The notes below the pieces were generated by a model that saw only the letters and a program-made list of their open reading frames with translations, was not told the origin of the DNA and did not search any database. A DNA stretch of 64,000 nt. Origin: Citrobacter braakii. GTDB lineage: Bacteria > Pseudomonadota > Gammaproteobacteria > Enterobacterales > Enterobacteriaceae. The stretch spans positions 186,001 through 250,000 of the forward strand of contig NZ_NAEW01000003.1 in the NCBI RefSeq assembly GCF_002075345.1. The letters run 5' to 3'. Both the position numbers and the translations under genes were made by a program. This document shows, one piece after another, positions 27,675 to 38,263 of this stretch. Every line of letters begins with the position of its first letter. Positions within the stretch are counted from its first letter, which is position 1.

Positions 27675-30600
27675 CTCAACGTTTACCGTTAGTTGCGGCT
27701 CAGCCGGGGATCTGGATGGCGGAAAAACTCTCCACATTGCCCTCAGCGTGGAGCGTGGCGCACTACGTAGAATTAACCGGCGAACTGGACGCACCGTTGC
27801 TGGCGAAAGCGGTAGTGGCGGGTCTGCAGCAGGCCGATACTCTAAGGATGCGGTTTAGCGAAGATAACGGCGAGGTCTGGCAATGGGTAGACTCTGCGCT
27901 TGCCTTTGCGCCACCAGAAATTATCGATCTGCGCGAAAAATCCGATCCGCATGCGGCAGCGCGCGCCTTGATGCAGGCTGACCTGCAGCAGGACATCCGT
28001 GCTGATGGCACTAAGCCGCTGGTTTTTCACCTGCTCATTCAGGTGGGAGAAAAGCGTTGGTATTGGTATCAGCGTTACCATCATCTGCTGGTTGATGGCT
28101 TCAGTTTCCCGGCCATTACCCGCCAGATAGCCGCGATTTACCGAGCATGGCTGCATGGCGAGTCCACGCCGGAATCACCTTTTACGCCATTTTCTGAGGT
28201 GGTGGAAGAGTATCAACAGTATCGGCAAAGCGATGCCTGGCAACGCGACGGCGCCTTCTGGACCGAGCAGCGAAAGCAACTCCCACCTCCGGCTTCGCTG
28301 TCTAACAAACCCCTGCCAGGGCGGTCGGCCAGCGCGGATATTATTCGTCTGAAGTTAACCGCGCCTGAAGGGGAGTTTCGCCGGCTTGCGGCACGTATGC
28401 CAGACGTTCAGCGTGCGGATCTGGCCCTTGCGCTGGTGGCGCTGTGGCTCGGACGTTTATGCAGCCGAATGGAATATGCCGCCGGGTTTATCTTTATGCG
28501 GCGTATGGGGTCGGCGGCGCTCACGTCCACCGGACCGGTTTTAAACGTCCTGCCATTTGGCGTGCAGTTGAATGCGGCAGAAAGCTTGCCTGCACTTGCC
28601 CAACGACTGGCCGCACAGTTGAAGAAAATGCGCCGACATCAGCGATATGATGCTGAGCAAATTGTTCGCGACAGCGGGCGCGCAGCCGGTGCCGAACCGC
28701 TGTTTGGCCCGGTACTGAACGTGAAAATATTCGACTATCAACTGAATATTCCTGGCGTTCAGGCGCAAACCCATACGTTGGCGACAGGTCCGGTGAACGA
28801 TCTGGAGCTGGCGCTGTTCCCGGATGAAAACGGCGGGCTGAGTATTGAAATCCTGGCCAATAAACAGCGCTACGATGCCGCGACGCTGGCGCAACATGCA
28901 TCACGTTTAACCGCGCTTATCGCGCAGTTTGCCGACAATCCGTCGCTATGCTGCGGCGATGCCGGGATGCTGTTGCCGACAGAACATGAGCGGCTGGCGA
29001 AGATTAACGACACGACCGTGGCGATCCCGTCCACCACGCTGAGTGCGCTGGTGGCACAGCAGGCCGATAAAACGCCGGATGCCCCGGCGCTGGCTGATGC
29101 CCGCTATCAGTTTAGCTATCGTGAAATGCGCCAACAGGTTGTGGCGCTGGCGCGCCGCCTGCGCGAGCGTGGCGTACAGCCTGGTGACAGCGTTGCCGTG
29201 GCATTACCGCGTTCCGTGTTCCTCACGCTGGCGCTGCACGGTATTGTTGAGGCGGGAGCTGCCTGGCTGCCATTGGATACCGGATACCCGGACGATCGCC
29301 TGCGGATGATGCTCGAAGATGCGAAGCCAAAATTGTTGATCGCGACCGAAGAGCAACTGGCGCGCTTTAGCGATATTCCGGAGCTGGAAAGTCTGTGCTA
29401 CAACGCGCCGCTGCCAGAAGAGGATGCTGCACCGCTGGCGCTATCTCAACCTAATCATACGGCCTATATTATTTTTACTTCCGGTTCTACCGGCAGACCA
29501 AAAGGGGTGATGGTTGGGCAAACCGCCATCGTTAACCGTTTGCTGTGGATGCAAAATCACTATCCACTGACCGCCGATGATGTGGTGGCGCAAAAAACGC
29601 CGTGCAGTTTTGACGTCTCGGTATGGGAGTTTTTCTGGCCGTTTATTGCCGGGGCAAAACTGGTCATGGCAGAACCTGAAGCGCACCGCGATCCGCTGGC
29701 GATGCAGCAGTTCTTTGCGCAATCAGGGGTGACGACCACGCACTTTGTTCCCTCTATGCTGGCCGCTTTTGTTGCTTCACTGACGCCGGAAACCGCGCGG
29801 GAGAGCTGTGCCTCGCTGAAACGGGTATTCTGCAGCGGCGAAGCCTTACCTGCAGATTTATGCCGCGAATGGGAACAGTTGACTCATGCGCCACTGCACA
29901 ATTTATACGGGCCAACGGAAGCGGCAGTCGATGTGAGCTGGTATCCGGCCTGGGGGGACGATCTCGCTGCCGTAACGGGCAATAGCGTGCCGATTGGCTA
30001 TCCGGTATGGAATACCGGTTTACGGATCCTGGACGCCATGATGCGCCCGGTGCCCTTTGGCGTGGCAGGTGATCTCTATCTGACGGGGATCCAACTGGCG
30101 CAAGGATACCTGGGGCGAGCGGATCTAACTGCGAGCCGCTTTATCGCCGATCCGTTTAACCCTGGTGAACGCATGTACCGTACCGGGGATGTGGCGCGCT
30201 GGCTGGAGAATGGCGCAGTGGAATACCTCGGGCGCAGCGATGACCAGCTTAAAATTCGCGGACAGCGCATTGAGCTCGGTGAGATTGATCGGGTGATGCA
30301 GCAACTGCCAGATGTCGAACATGCCGTAGCCCATGCCTGCGTATTCAACCAGGCGGCGGCGACAGGCGGCGATGCACGACAGTTGGTGGGGTATCTGGTG
30401 TCGCAATCGGGGTTACCGCTGGATACGTCTGCATTGCGGGAAAGTCTGCGTGAAAAACTGCCTGCGCATATGGTGCCGACGGTATTGTTGCAACTGGCGG
30501 AGCTGCCGCTGAGTGCAAACGGTAAACTGGATCGTAAAGCGCTGCCGATGCCGCAGTTGACGTCGCGTACGTCAGGACGTGCGCCGCGAGCAGGGACTGA

Positions 30601-31561
30601 AACCGCCATCGCGCAGTCTTTTGCGGCTTTGCTGGATTGCGAGGTTAATGACGTAGAGGCTGACTTCTTTGCGCTTGGCGGACATTCGCTGCTGGCGATG
30701 AAGCTGGCAGCGCAGTTGAGCCAGATTTTTGAGCGTCAGGTAACGCCTGGGCAGATAATGGTGGCTTCTACTGTTGAACAACTGAGTGCACTGCTGGAGA
30801 GCAATGATGATGAACAGTCGCAGCGTCTGGGATTCGAAACGCTGCTGCCGCTGCGTGAAAGTCATGGCCCAACGCTGTTTTGCTTCCATCCGGCGTCGGG
30901 TTTCGCCTGGCAGTTTAGCGTGCTGTCGCGTTACCTCAGTCCGCAGTGGTCGATTATTGGCATTCAGTCGCCGCGACCGGATGGCCCTATGCAGACGGCG
31001 GAAAACCTTGATGCGGTATGCGAACATCACCTGGCAACGCTGCTCAGCCAGCAGCCTCATGGTCCCTATTATTTATTAGGCTACTCGCTGGGGGGGACGT
31101 TGGCGCAGGGAATCGCCGCACGCTTACATGCCAGAGGAGAGACAGTTGCATTCCTGGGGCTGCTGGATACCTGGCCGCCGGAAACGCAAAACTGGCAGGA
31201 AAAGGAGGCCAATGGGTTGGATCCCGCGGTACTGGCCGAGATCGAGCGTGAACGTGAAGCGTTTCTGGCAGCGCAGCAGGGGAATGCGTCAGAGGCCTTA
31301 TTTAATGCTATCGAAGGCAACTACGCCGATGCGGTTCGCCTGCTCACCACGGCACACAGCGTGCCGTTTGCTGGTCACGCCACGCTGTTCGTTGCTGAGC
31401 GCACCTTAGTGCCGGGGGTCAGTCCTGAACGCAGTTGGTCACCGTGGATATCCAGTCTGGATGTATATCGTCAGGACTGCGCGCATGTCGATATTATCTC
31501 TCCCAGCTCGTTTGAGGCGATAGGGCCAATAATAAACACCTTGATCAATAATTCGGTGTAA
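27671..31561 (+). CDS. entF: enterobactin synthase component F (serine-activating NRPS)
   Basis: A 1296-residue nonribosomal peptide synthetase (E. coli 1293). The condensation domain has HHLLVDG at 137-143. The adenylation domain has TSGSTGRPKG at 603-612, NLYGPTEA and YRTGDVARW. The peptidyl carrier domain has GGHSLL with the phosphopantetheine serine Ser1006, and the thioesterase has GYSLGGT with nucleophile Ser1139. It activates L-serine, joins it to dihydroxybenzoyl groups from EntB, and cyclises three units to enterobactin. The start at 27671 is preceded by AGGAGG and overlaps the ybdZ stop; a longer open frame upstream is a shadow of ybdZ. Confidence 0.98.
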   Translation: MTQRLPLVAAQPGIWMAEKLSTLPSAWSVAHYVELTGELDAPLLAKAVVAGLQQADTLRMRFSEDNGEVWQWVDSALAFAPPEIIDLREKSDPHAAARALMQADLQQDIRADGTKPLVFHLLIQVGEKRWYWYQRYHHLLVDGFSFPAITRQIAAIYRAWLHGESTPESPFTPFSEVVEEYQQYRQSDAWQRDGAFWTEQRKQLPPPASLSNKPLPGRSASADIIRLKLTAPEGEFRRLAARMPDVQRADLALALVALWLGRLCSRMEYAAGFIFMRRMGSAALTSTGPVLNVLPFGVQLNAAESLPALAQRLAAQLKKMRRHQRYDAEQIVRDSGRAAGAEPLFGPVLNVKIFDYQLNIPGVQAQTHTLATGPVNDLELALFPDENGGLSIEILANKQRYDAATLAQHASRLTALIAQFADNPSLCCGDAGMLLPTEHERLAKINDTTVAIPSTTLSALVAQQADKTPDAPALADARYQFSYREMRQQVVALARRLRERGVQPGDSVAVALPRSVFLTLALHGIVEAGAAWLPLDTGYPDDRLRMMLEDAKPKLLIATEEQLARFSDIPELESLCYNAPLPEEDAAPLALSQPNHTAYIIFTSGSTGRPKGVMVGQTAIVNRLLWMQNHYPLTADDVVAQKTPCSFDVSVWEFFWPFIAGAKLVMAEPEAHRDPLAMQQFFAQSGVTTTHFVPSMLAAFVASLTPETARESCASLKRVFCSGEALPADLCREWEQLTHAPLHNLYGPTEAAVDVSWYPAWGDDLAAVTGNSVPIGYPVWNTGLRILDAMMRPVPFGVAGDLYLTGIQLAQGYLGRADLTASRFIADPFNPGERMYRTGDVARWLENGAVEYLGRSDDQLKIRGQRIELGEIDRVMQQLPDVEHAVAHACVFNQAAATGGDARQLVGYLVSQSGLPLDTSALRESLREKLPAHMVPTVLLQLAELPLSANGKLDRKALPMPQLTSRTSGRAPRAGTETAIAQSFAALLDCEVNDVEADFFALGGHSLLAMKLAAQLSQIFERQVTPGQIMVASTVEQLSALLESNDDEQSQRLGFETLLPLRESHGPTLFCFHPASGFAWQFSVLSRYLSPQWSIIGIQSPRPDGPMQTAENLDAVCEHHLATLLSQQPHGPYYLLGYSLGGTLAQGIAARLHARGETVAFLGLLDTWPPETQNWQEKEANGLDPAVLAEIEREREAFLAAQQGNASEALFNAIEGNYADAVRLLTTAHSVPFAGHATLFVAERTLVPGVSPERSWSPWISSLDVYRQDCAHVDIISPSSFEAIGPIINTLINNSV

Positions 31562-31593
31562 CAAAGCGAATCTTACTATCGCGACGATCAAAT

Positions 31594-31636
31594 AACCCCA
31601 TGATGTAATAATTATGTTATGGGGTTGATCTTTTTT
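31594..31636 (+). terminator. terminator after entF
   Basis: Inverted repeat AACCCCAT (31594-31601) and ATGGGGTT (31619-31626) followed by GATC and six T (31631-31636). It lies 33 bases after the entF stop and fits a factor-independent terminator, which would separate most entF transcription from fepE. Confidence 0.75.
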
Positions 31637-31789
31637 GGTGTGATGAGGGCGATTAAAAGGGTGAATAAATTCCGAATATAATTTTTGGTAGGGCTTCGAG
31701 CACAAAGAGTGTTTCGGATAAATCTTACTAACTGGTAGACTTCTCTTTCGGAAATGTTCTTCTTTGGGTACGGATCTCAGGTCACACAC

Positions 31790-32923
31790 ATGTCATCATT
31801 AAATATTAAGCAAGATAACGTTTCGGATTTTACTGCATATCCTCAGCCAGCGGTAAATGCTAATGAAATCGATTTAGTTAATCTTATCGAAATCTTATGG
31901 CGTGCCAGGACGAAAATTATGGCGACCGTTTTCGCCTTTGCCTGTGTGGGTATTCTGGTCTCTTTTCTACTACCGCAAAAATGGACCAGTCAGGCCATCG
32001 TGACGCCGGCCGAGCCCGTCCAGTGGCAGAACCTCGAAAATACGTTGACCAAATTGCGCGTGCTGGATATGGATATTAACGTTAGCCGTGGTGAAGTATT
32101 TAATCTGTTTATCAAAAAATTTCAGTCGCCCTCATTGTTGGAAGAGTATCTGCGTTCTTCTCCTTACGTGATGGAACAACTGAAAGGCGCGGATATCGAT
32201 GAAATGGACCTGCATCGGGCAATTGTCAGGCTCAGTGAAAAAATGAACGCGGTTGACAGCAATGTGGGAAAAAAGAATGAGACTTCGCTGTATACCGCAT
32301 GGACGCTAAGCTTTACCGCGCCCCAGGCTGAAGAAGCCCAGTCTGTGCTGAAGGGCTATATCCAGTATATTTCTGATGCTGTGGTGAAAGAAACGCTGGA
32401 AGATATTCGCAATAAACTGTCCATCAAAACCAGCTTTGAGAAAGAAAGACTGGAGATGGATCGCATCAGGCTTAAGAATCAACTGGACGCCAAAATCCAG
32501 CGACTGCATTATTCACTGGAAATTGCGAATGCCGCTGGGATTAAAAAACCGGTCTACAGTAATGGCCAGGCGGTGAAAGATGACCCTGATTTCTCTATTT
32601 CACTGGGCGCTGACGGCATTGCACGTAAATTAGAAATAGAAAAGTCGGTAACGGATGTTGCTGAAATTAACGGTGAATTACGTAACCGCCAATATCACGT
32701 TGAACAGCTGTTAGCTATGAATGTGAATGATGTAAAATTTACGCCATTTAAATATCAACTTTCACCTTCGCTGCCAGTGCATAAAGATGGTCCGGCAAAA
32801 TCGATGATCGTTATTTTGGCCGCTTTGCTGGGTGGCATGGTGGCGTGTGGTGGTGTTCTGCTGAATTACGCCATGGTGGCGCGTAAGCAAAAAATGACGT
32901 TTATTGATCAACAACTGGTGTGA
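31790..32923 (+). CDS. fepE: Wzz-family polysaccharide chain-length regulator FepE
   Basis: A 377-residue inner-membrane polysaccharide co-polymerase, the same length as E. coli FepE. Two membrane helices (around IMATVFAFACVGILVSFLL and MIVILAALLGGMVACGGVLL) flank a long periplasmic coiled-coil-rich domain. In Salmonella FepE directs very long O-antigen chains; the iron-transport name is historical and reflects its place in the ent locus. The start MSSLNIKQDN is chosen to match the family; an upstream ATG at 31754 lies in the intergenic region. Confidence 0.93.
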   Translation: MSSLNIKQDNVSDFTAYPQPAVNANEIDLVNLIEILWRARTKIMATVFAFACVGILVSFLLPQKWTSQAIVTPAEPVQWQNLENTLTKLRVLDMDINVSRGEVFNLFIKKFQSPSLLEEYLRSSPYVMEQLKGADIDEMDLHRAIVRLSEKMNAVDSNVGKKNETSLYTAWTLSFTAPQAEEAQSVLKGYIQYISDAVVKETLEDIRNKLSIKTSFEKERLEMDRIRLKNQLDAKIQRLHYSLEIANAAGIKKPVYSNGQAVKDDPDFSISLGADGIARKLEIEKSVTDVAEINGELRNRQYHVEQLLAMNVNDVKFTPFKYQLSPSLPVHKDGPAKSMIVILAALLGGMVACGGVLLNYAMVARKQKMTFIDQQLV

Positions 32924-32931
32924 TGACATTT

Positions 32932-32959
32932 CGTCTGGCGGCGAGCAGTCCGCCAGACG
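32932..32959. terminator. hairpin between fepE and fepC
   Basis: A perfect 10-bp inverted repeat CGTCTGGCGG (32932-32941) and CCGCCAGACG (32950-32959) with an 8-base loop lies between the convergent fepE and fepC genes. Little U-run on either side; probably a bidirectional terminator. Confidence 0.65.
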
Positions 32960-32969
32960 GTAAATCTTG

Positions 32970-33767
32970 CTATTTATTGCGCCCAAGCGGCACCACTAAC
33001 GGCGTTCCGGCAACCGGATCGTCGATAATCATACAGCGCAGACCATAGATTTTTTCAATAAGCTGCGCGGTGACGATCTCCTTCGGCGCACCCTCGGCAA
33101 CAATTTTTCCGTCACGCAGCGCAATCAGATGCGTTGCATAGCGACATGCCTGATTAAGATCGTGCAGAACGGCGGCCAGCGTATACCCTTTCTCCCGGTT
33201 TAGCTCACTCAGCAGCTCCAGCAGATCGATCTGATGGCTGATATCCAGCCAGGTGGTAGGTTCATCGAGCAGCATAATCGACGTTTCCTGCGCCAGCACC
33301 ATCGCAATCCATGCGCGCTGGCGTTGTCCACCGGAAAGGGTATCCACACTTTGTGACGCAAGATGAGTGATTCCCGTCGCCTGCATTGCGTTTGAGACCG
33401 CGATTTCATCCTCATTTCGCCAGCGGGTAAACAATGGCTGATGCGGGTAGCGCCCACGGGCAACCAGCTCCTGTACCGTAATATCACCCGGCGTGGTGGC
33501 GTTCTGCGCCAACAAACCTATTCTGCGAGCAACCTCTTTGCTGGCATAGTGCTGGATATGCTCGCCGTCGAGCCAGACCTTACCGTGCGCGGGCGTCATC
33601 AGACGACTAAGCGTGCGCAGTAGTGTTGATTTTCCGCAGCCGTTTGGCCCGATAATTGCGGTGAAGTGACCGTCTGGAATCGACACATTGAGGTTTTCCG
33701 CTACGGTAAATTTGCCATAACCCAGCGTTAACTGGTCGCCACGCAAACGGGCTACTGATTCGATCAT
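32970..33767 (-). CDS. fepC: ferric enterobactin ABC transporter ATP-binding protein
   Basis: A 265-residue ATPase of the FecE/BtuD class. Walker A GPNGCGKST (40-48), signature LSGGQRQR, Walker B IMLLDEPTTWLD and the switch HDLNQACRYA are all intact. It drives FepD/FepG-mediated import of ferric enterobactin through the inner membrane. The start MIESVARLRG at 33767 matches E. coli and overlaps the fepG stop by ATGA; the longer open frame upstream lies inside fepG. Confidence 0.97.
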   Translation of the reverse strand: MIESVARLRGDQLTLGYGKFTVAENLNVSIPDGHFTAIIGPNGCGKSTLLRTLSRLMTPAHGKVWLDGEHIQHYASKEVARRIGLLAQNATTPGDITVQELVARGRYPHQPLFTRWRNEDEIAVSNAMQATGITHLASQSVDTLSGGQRQRAWIAMVLAQETSIMLLDEPTTWLDISHQIDLLELLSELNREKGYTLAAVLHDLNQACRYATHLIALRDGKIVAEGAPKEIVTAQLIEKIYGLRCMIIDDPVAGTPLVVPLGRNK

Positions 33768-34756
33768 TTTTTGCGGGACTCCTGAATTAACAAGACGATA
33801 AGATAAATACCGCCGAGGCTTACGGTGACAACGCCCACCGGAAGCTGATAAGGCATAAACAGCTGTTGGGCGCATAAATCCGCCATCAACAGCAGCAACG
33901 CGCCACACAGCGCCGACAGGGTTAATCCCCAGCGCGATGTGCCGCTAATTCGCCGCGCGATATGTGGGGCGACAAGGGCAATAAACGAGATAGGGCCAGC
34001 CAGCGCGGTGGCGGCAGCGGTCAGTACAACCGCAACCAGCATCATCATCAGGCGTGAGCGCTCTACGCTGACGCCAAGCGCACAGGCGCTGTCATCACCC
34101 ATTTCCAGTAAACGCATCCGGCGCACCAGCAGCGTGGCGCACACCAGCATAAGGATAATCAGTGGGGCAGAAGGCCAGGTTTTGGCCCAGGTCAGGCCAT
34201 TGAGCGATCCGGCGTTCCACAGTCCGGCGGTCAGCGCGGTTTCTAATGATGCCTTCAGCAGTAGCCAGGTGTTGAACGCAACCAGCATGGCGCGTATGCC
34301 GATCCCAATAATAATCAGCCGGAAGGTGTCGATACCATTGCGCCAGGCGAGCGCCCAGACCACCAGAGACGTCAGGACCCCGCCAACCATGGCCGCAAGC
34401 GCGATAGCGGTGAGATGCTGTCCGAACAGCACCATTGCCACCAGCACACCGCTCCAGGCACCGGTATTGAAACCCATCACATCCGGGCTGCCCAGCGGGT
34501 TGCGCATCAGCGACTGGAATATTGCACCGCTCACGCCGAGCGCCGCGCCTATCAATAGCGCCATCAGCACGCGTGGCAAACGCCATTCGGTCACCACCAG
34601 CGTAATACTGCGCGGCGCATCGCCAAGCAGAGCGGCAATAATTTGCTGGGTTTCCAGCGTAACGACGCCGCTACGCAGGCTCCACAAGCCAACGGCGAGA
34701 CAACCTACAACCAGCAGCAGGCTGCTGACTATCAGGCGGCGGGAGAGGTGCATCAT
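33764..34756 (-). CDS. fepG: ferric enterobactin ABC permease FepG
   Basis: A 330-residue FecCD-family permease, the same length as E. coli FepG, with about nine or ten membrane helices and the family's GVSGAIFQSLMRNPLGSPDV segment and the ATPase-contact region ACALGVSVERSR. The start MMHLSRRL at 34756 overlaps the fepD stop (ATGATG arrangement). It forms the channel with FepD. Confidence 0.97.
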   Translation of the reverse strand: MMHLSRRLIVSSLLLVVGCLAVGLWSLRSGVVTLETQQIIAALLGDAPRSITLVVTEWRLPRVLMALLIGAALGVSGAIFQSLMRNPLGSPDVMGFNTGAWSGVLVAMVLFGQHLTAIALAAMVGGVLTSLVVWALAWRNGIDTFRLIIIGIGIRAMLVAFNTWLLLKASLETALTAGLWNAGSLNGLTWAKTWPSAPLIILMLVCATLLVRRMRLLEMGDDSACALGVSVERSRLMMMLVAVVLTAAATALAGPISFIALVAPHIARRISGTSRWGLTLSALCGALLLLMADLCAQQLFMPYQLPVGVVTVSLGGIYLIVLLIQESRKK

Positions 34757-35760
34757 GCTCCACCCCCGCGCGGTTTCCGGCGTACCAGAAAGATAAGCAC
34801 CGGCGCGCCGATAAATGCGCTGACCACTGAAACGCGCAGTTCGCCGGGGACAATCAGGCGACCGATGATATCGGCAATTAACAACAGAGAGGGGGTTGCC
34901 AGCAGGGTAACGGGCAGCGACCAACGGTGATCTGCCCCCACCAGCCAGCGCGCCATATGCGGCATCATCAGGCCGATAAAGGCGATAGGGCCAACAATCG
35001 CGGTCGCACTGCCGCACAGTACGGTAATCACCAACAGGCCAATAAACTGCGTGCGAGCGACTTTGCTGCCAAGTGCGGTGGCGGTGTCGCTCCCGAGGCT
35101 CAGGCTATTCAGGGCGCGGCTAAGGAACAACGCGACAGCCGCGGCAATCAGTACCGGCACCAGGACGACCTTCAGCGTTTGCAGGCTGCGGATATCCAAT
35201 GAACCGGCCTGCCAGAAACGCAACTGATCGTAGACATCCGGGTTGAGCAGGGCGATTCCGGTGGATAATCCTTCCAGCACCGCGCCCAGCGCAACGCCCG
35301 CCAGCGTCAGGCGTACCGGGCTTAACTGCCCGCCGCCCTGGCTGCCGGTAAATGCCACTATAAGCGACGCGGCCAGCGCCCCGGAAAAGGCCATCAGCAG
35401 TTGTTCTTGCGCAGAGGAAAAGCCGAACAGCGCGGCTCCCAGCACAATAGCGAAGCTGGCACCGGAATTAACGCCCAGAATGCCGGGATCGGCGAGAGGG
35501 TTACGCGTGAGCGTTTGCATTAATGCACCAGCCAGACCCAGCGCCCCACCGGCGAGCAGCCCCGCCAGCGTGCGCGGCAGTCGCGCGTCCAGCACGATGG
35601 TGCAATCAGCGCTTTGACAACTGCTGGTAAGTGCATCCAGCACCACGGAGGCAGGTAGCGACTTGGCGCCAATAACCAGACTTAATACCGTGGTGAGAAC
35701 AAGTAATAACAATAGTCCGGGCACGGCGAAGGCACGTGTCGCGGAAACAGAGCATGACAT
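34753..35760 (-). CDS. fepD: ferric enterobactin ABC permease FepD
   Basis: A 335-residue FecCD-family permease (E. coli 334) with multiple membrane helices and the conserved ALGLAGALMQTLTRNPLADP and PIAFIGLMMPHMARWLVG stretches. It pairs with FepG and receives ferric enterobactin from FepB. First gene of the fepDGC operon, divergent from entS with a strong Fur box between. Confidence 0.97.
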   Translation of the reverse strand: MSCSVSATRAFAVPGLLLLLVLTTVLSLVIGAKSLPASVVLDALTSSCQSADCTIVLDARLPRTLAGLLAGGALGLAGALMQTLTRNPLADPGILGVNSGASFAIVLGAALFGFSSAQEQLLMAFSGALAASLIVAFTGSQGGGQLSPVRLTLAGVALGAVLEGLSTGIALLNPDVYDQLRFWQAGSLDIRSLQTLKVVLVPVLIAAAVALFLSRALNSLSLGSDTATALGSKVARTQFIGLLVITVLCGSATAIVGPIAFIGLMMPHMARWLVGADHRWSLPVTLLATPSLLLIADIIGRLIVPGELRVSVVSAFIGAPVLIFLVRRKPRGGGA

Positions 35761-35772
35761 ATCAACTTCCCT

Positions 35773-35791
35773 GATAATGATAGTAATTATC
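35773..35791. promoter_or_regulatory. Fur box in the fepD/entS divergent promoter
   Basis: GATAATGATAGTAATTATC matches 17 of 19 positions of the Fur consensus GATAATGATAATCATTATC, and further Fur-like hexamers continue to 35797. It sits 13 bases before the fepD start and 78 before entS, where the E. coli operator controls both directions. Iron-loaded Fur would repress both genes. Confidence 0.9.
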
Positions 35792-35869
35792 GTTATCGAT
35801 CTTATTTGGATATGTTAGCATGTGCAGCCATCTAATGGATATTGAAAAAGTACCTGGTAAGGCTCTGTA

Positions 35870-37108
35870 ATGAATCGACAATCCTGGCTGCTCAATCTCA
35901 GCCTGTTAAAGACCCACCCTGCATTTCGCGCCGTCTTCCTCGCCCGTTTTATTTCCATTGTCTCTTTGGGGCTACTCGGCGTGGCGGTTCCGGTACAGAT
36001 CCAGATGATGACCCAGTCGACCTGGCAGGTAGGTTTGTCAGTAACGTTGACCGGCAGCGCAATGTTTATTGGTCTGATGGTGGGCGGGGTGCTGGCCGAC
36101 CGCTATGAGCGTAAAAAAGTGATCCTGTTGGCTCGTGGAACCTGCGGAATCGGCTTTATTGGTCTGTGTCTGAATGCGCTGCTGCCCGAACCGTCGTTAC
36201 TGGCGATTTATTTGCTTGGCTTATGGGACGGTTTCTTTGCCTCGCTGGGCGTGACCGCGTTGCTGGCGGCAACACCGGCGCTGGTTGGCCGGGAGAATTT
36301 GATGCAGGCCGGGGCGATTACCATGTTGACGGTACGTCTGGGTTCGGTTATTTCGCCGATGCTTGGCGGGGTATTGCTTGCGACCGGTGGCGTGGCGTGG
36401 AACTACGGTCTGGCGGCGGCGGGCACTTTCATTACCTTGCTGCCGTTGCTGAGCCTTCCCGCGCTGCCACCTCCGCCGCAGCCGCGCGAGCATCCGCTAA
36501 AATCGCTGCTGGCAGCATTTCGCTTTCTGCTTGCCAGCCCGCTGATTGGCGGCATTGCGCTGCTTGGCGGTCTGTTGACTATGGCGAGCGCCGTGCGCGT
36601 GTTGTATCCCGCGTTGGCGATTAACTGGCAAATGTCGAGTGCGCAAATAGGTCTGCTGTATGCGGCCATTCCTCTTGGCGCGGCGGTGGGCGCGTTGACC
36701 AGCGGGCAACTGGCGCACAGCGTGCGTCCGGGACTGATCATGCTGGTATCGACCGTGGCTTCGTTCCTGGCTATCGGTCTGTTTGGGTTGATGCCGGTCT
36801 GGGAGCTTGGCGTTGTCTGCCTGGCGCTGTTCGGCTGGCTGAGTGCGGTCAGCTCTTTGTTGCAGTACACCCTGTTACAGACGCAGACGCCAGAAGCGAT
36901 GCTCGGGCGAATTAACGGTTTGTGGACTGCGCAGAACGTTACAGGAGATGCGATCGGCGCGGCGCTGTTAGGGGGGTTGGGGGCGATGATGACACCGGTT
37001 GCTTCGGCAAGCGTAAGTGGGTTTGGGCTGGTGATTGTCGGTCTGCTACTGCTGCTGTTGCTGGGAGAAGTGCGCCGATTCCGACAAATGCCTGTGAATG
37101 CCGGATAG
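35870..37108 (+). CDS. entS: enterobactin exporter EntS
   Basis: A 412-residue major-facilitator transporter (E. coli 416) with 12 hydrophobic helices and the MFS loop motif [13 protein letters not shown] after helix 2. It exports newly made enterobactin from cytoplasm to periplasm. It lies alone on the plus strand between fepD and fepB, as in E. coli. Confidence 0.96.
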   Translation: MNRQSWLLNLSLLKTHPAFRAVFLARFISIVSLGLLGVAVPVQIQMMTQSTWQVGLSVTLTGSAMFIGLMVGGVLADRYERKKVILLARGTCGIGFIGLCLNALLPEPSLLAIYLLGLWDGFFASLGVTALLAATPALVGRENLMQAGAITMLTVRLGSVISPMLGGVLLATGGVAWNYGLAAAGTFITLLPLLSLPALPPPPQPREHPLKSLLAAFRFLLASPLIGGIALLGGLLTMASAVRVLYPALAINWQMSSAQIGLLYAAIPLGAAVGALTSGQLAHSVRPGLIMLVSTVASFLAIGLFGLMPVWELGVVCLALFGWLSAVSSLLQYTLLQTQTPEAMLGRINGLWTAQNVTGDAIGAALLGGLGAMMTPVASASVSGFGLVIVGLLLLLLLGEVRRFRQMPVNAG

Positions 37109-37125
37109 CGTTGTCTTCTACGGTT

Positions 37126-37158
37126 TGTAGGCCGGATAAGGCGTTAGCCGTATCCGGC
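37126..37158. repeat. REP-type palindromic element
   Basis: The sequence contains GCCGGATAAGGCG and CGTATCCGGC in inverted orientation, the hallmark of enterobacterial REP/BIME units, located between the convergent entS and fepB genes. Such elements stabilise 3' ends and may bind gyrase or IHF. A partial copy (GCCGGAT) lies at 37100. Confidence 0.8.
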
Positions 37159-37166
37159 GCTGGCGA

Positions 37167-38123
37167 TTAAAAGAGAGCTGACAGACGTTGCAGCAGCAAG
37201 GTCGCGCTGTAGTAGTCGAGACGGAAGGTTTCCGTACCCAGGGCGTAAACACGTTTATTCTGCACGGCAGGCAGATGTGCCAGCAGCGGATTAGCATAAA
37301 TGGCGTCGGCATCTTTGTTGTCGCCAGCGAACAGGAACAGCGCTTCGCCGTTCAGGCCAGCCGCCAGGTTCTCACCGCCAAGCTGGATGATATCGTGGCG
37401 TTTGCCCTGACTCTGGCTGGTGTGCAATCCGGCAGGCAGCGGTGCCAGGGTGAAACCTAACTGCTCCATCAGCTTGCCCTGCGCCGACTCAGGCGTCCAC
37501 AGGTTGGCGCTGTGCGCTGCAGCGGTGTATACCAGCGCGCTGACCGGTTGCGGCGGCAGGGTAATACGCTGCTTGACCGCCTGCAGTTGCTTATCAAACT
37601 CGGCAATACGCGCAGCCGCCTGTTGCTCCTGACCGGTAATTTCACCTAACTGCGTCAGCAGCGCCTGCCAGCTTTTGTCGTCGTAATTAATGATTAGCGT
37701 TGGCGCAATGGTGGACAACTGATCGTATAGCGCGAGGGCTGAATCTCCCCCGGTGGCGCTGATCAGAATCAGATCCGGCATTTGCGCTGCCACGGCCTCA
37801 GCGCTCGGTTCGCCGATATACAGGCGGCTCAGTTTGCGCGCCTTTGCCACTTCGCTCCACTGGCGTAAAAAGCCCTGTGCATCGCCGATGCGATTGTTCG
37901 GCGTAGTGGCGCCGCTGGCGATGACCGGGGCATCAATTGCCAGCAGCGAGCCGGTGAGGGTGACGCTGGTGGAGACAATTCGCTGCGGCTTATGTTCCAG
38001 CGTATGCGTACCACGACTGTCGGTAACCTGACGCGGCCAGTCGGCGGCATAACCTAAAGAAATTCCTGAAATAGACAAACCTGCCAGTAAGAGCACGGTG
38101 CGGCAAAAAGAGGGGAGACTCAC
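37167..38123 (-). CDS. fepB: ferric enterobactin periplasmic binding protein
   Basis: A 318-residue class III binding protein, the same length as E. coli FepB. The Sec signal peptide covers about residues 1-26 (cleavage near GYA-AD) and is followed by [21 protein letters not shown]. It captures ferric (or apo-) enterobactin from FepA and delivers it to FepDG. Divergent from entC with Fur sites between. Confidence 0.96.
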   Translation of the reverse strand: MSLPSFCRTVLLLAGLSISGISLGYAADWPRQVTDSRGTHTLEHKPQRIVSTSVTLTGSLLAIDAPVIASGATTPNNRIGDAQGFLRQWSEVAKARKLSRLYIGEPSAEAVAAQMPDLILISATGGDSALALYDQLSTIAPTLIINYDDKSWQALLTQLGEITGQEQQAAARIAEFDKQLQAVKQRITLPPQPVSALVYTAAAHSANLWTPESAQGKLMEQLGFTLAPLPAGLHTSQSQGKRHDIIQLGGENLAAGLNGEALFLFAGDNKDADAIYANPLLAHLPAVQNKRVYALGTETFRLDYYSATLLLQRLSALF

Positions 38124-38263
38124 GAATCAGCATCCTGTTATCAGTATAAGTAATGCTTCTCATTTTCATTGTTAGTGGACAAGGATGCAAGCCAAAGTCG
38201 CACATTGTGCTGCCACAAGAGTTGACATACCGCCGCTTTGCTTTTAGGTTAGCGACCGAAAAT

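Noticed and set aside
31637-31789. JUMPStart/ops element before fepE
   Set aside because: The GGCGGTAGCGT core is absent although fepE regulates polysaccharide length.
34757-35017. N-terminal extension of the fepG frame to 417 residues
   Set aside because: The extra part lies out of frame inside fepD and has the low-hydrophobicity composition of a shadow; FepG is 330 residues.
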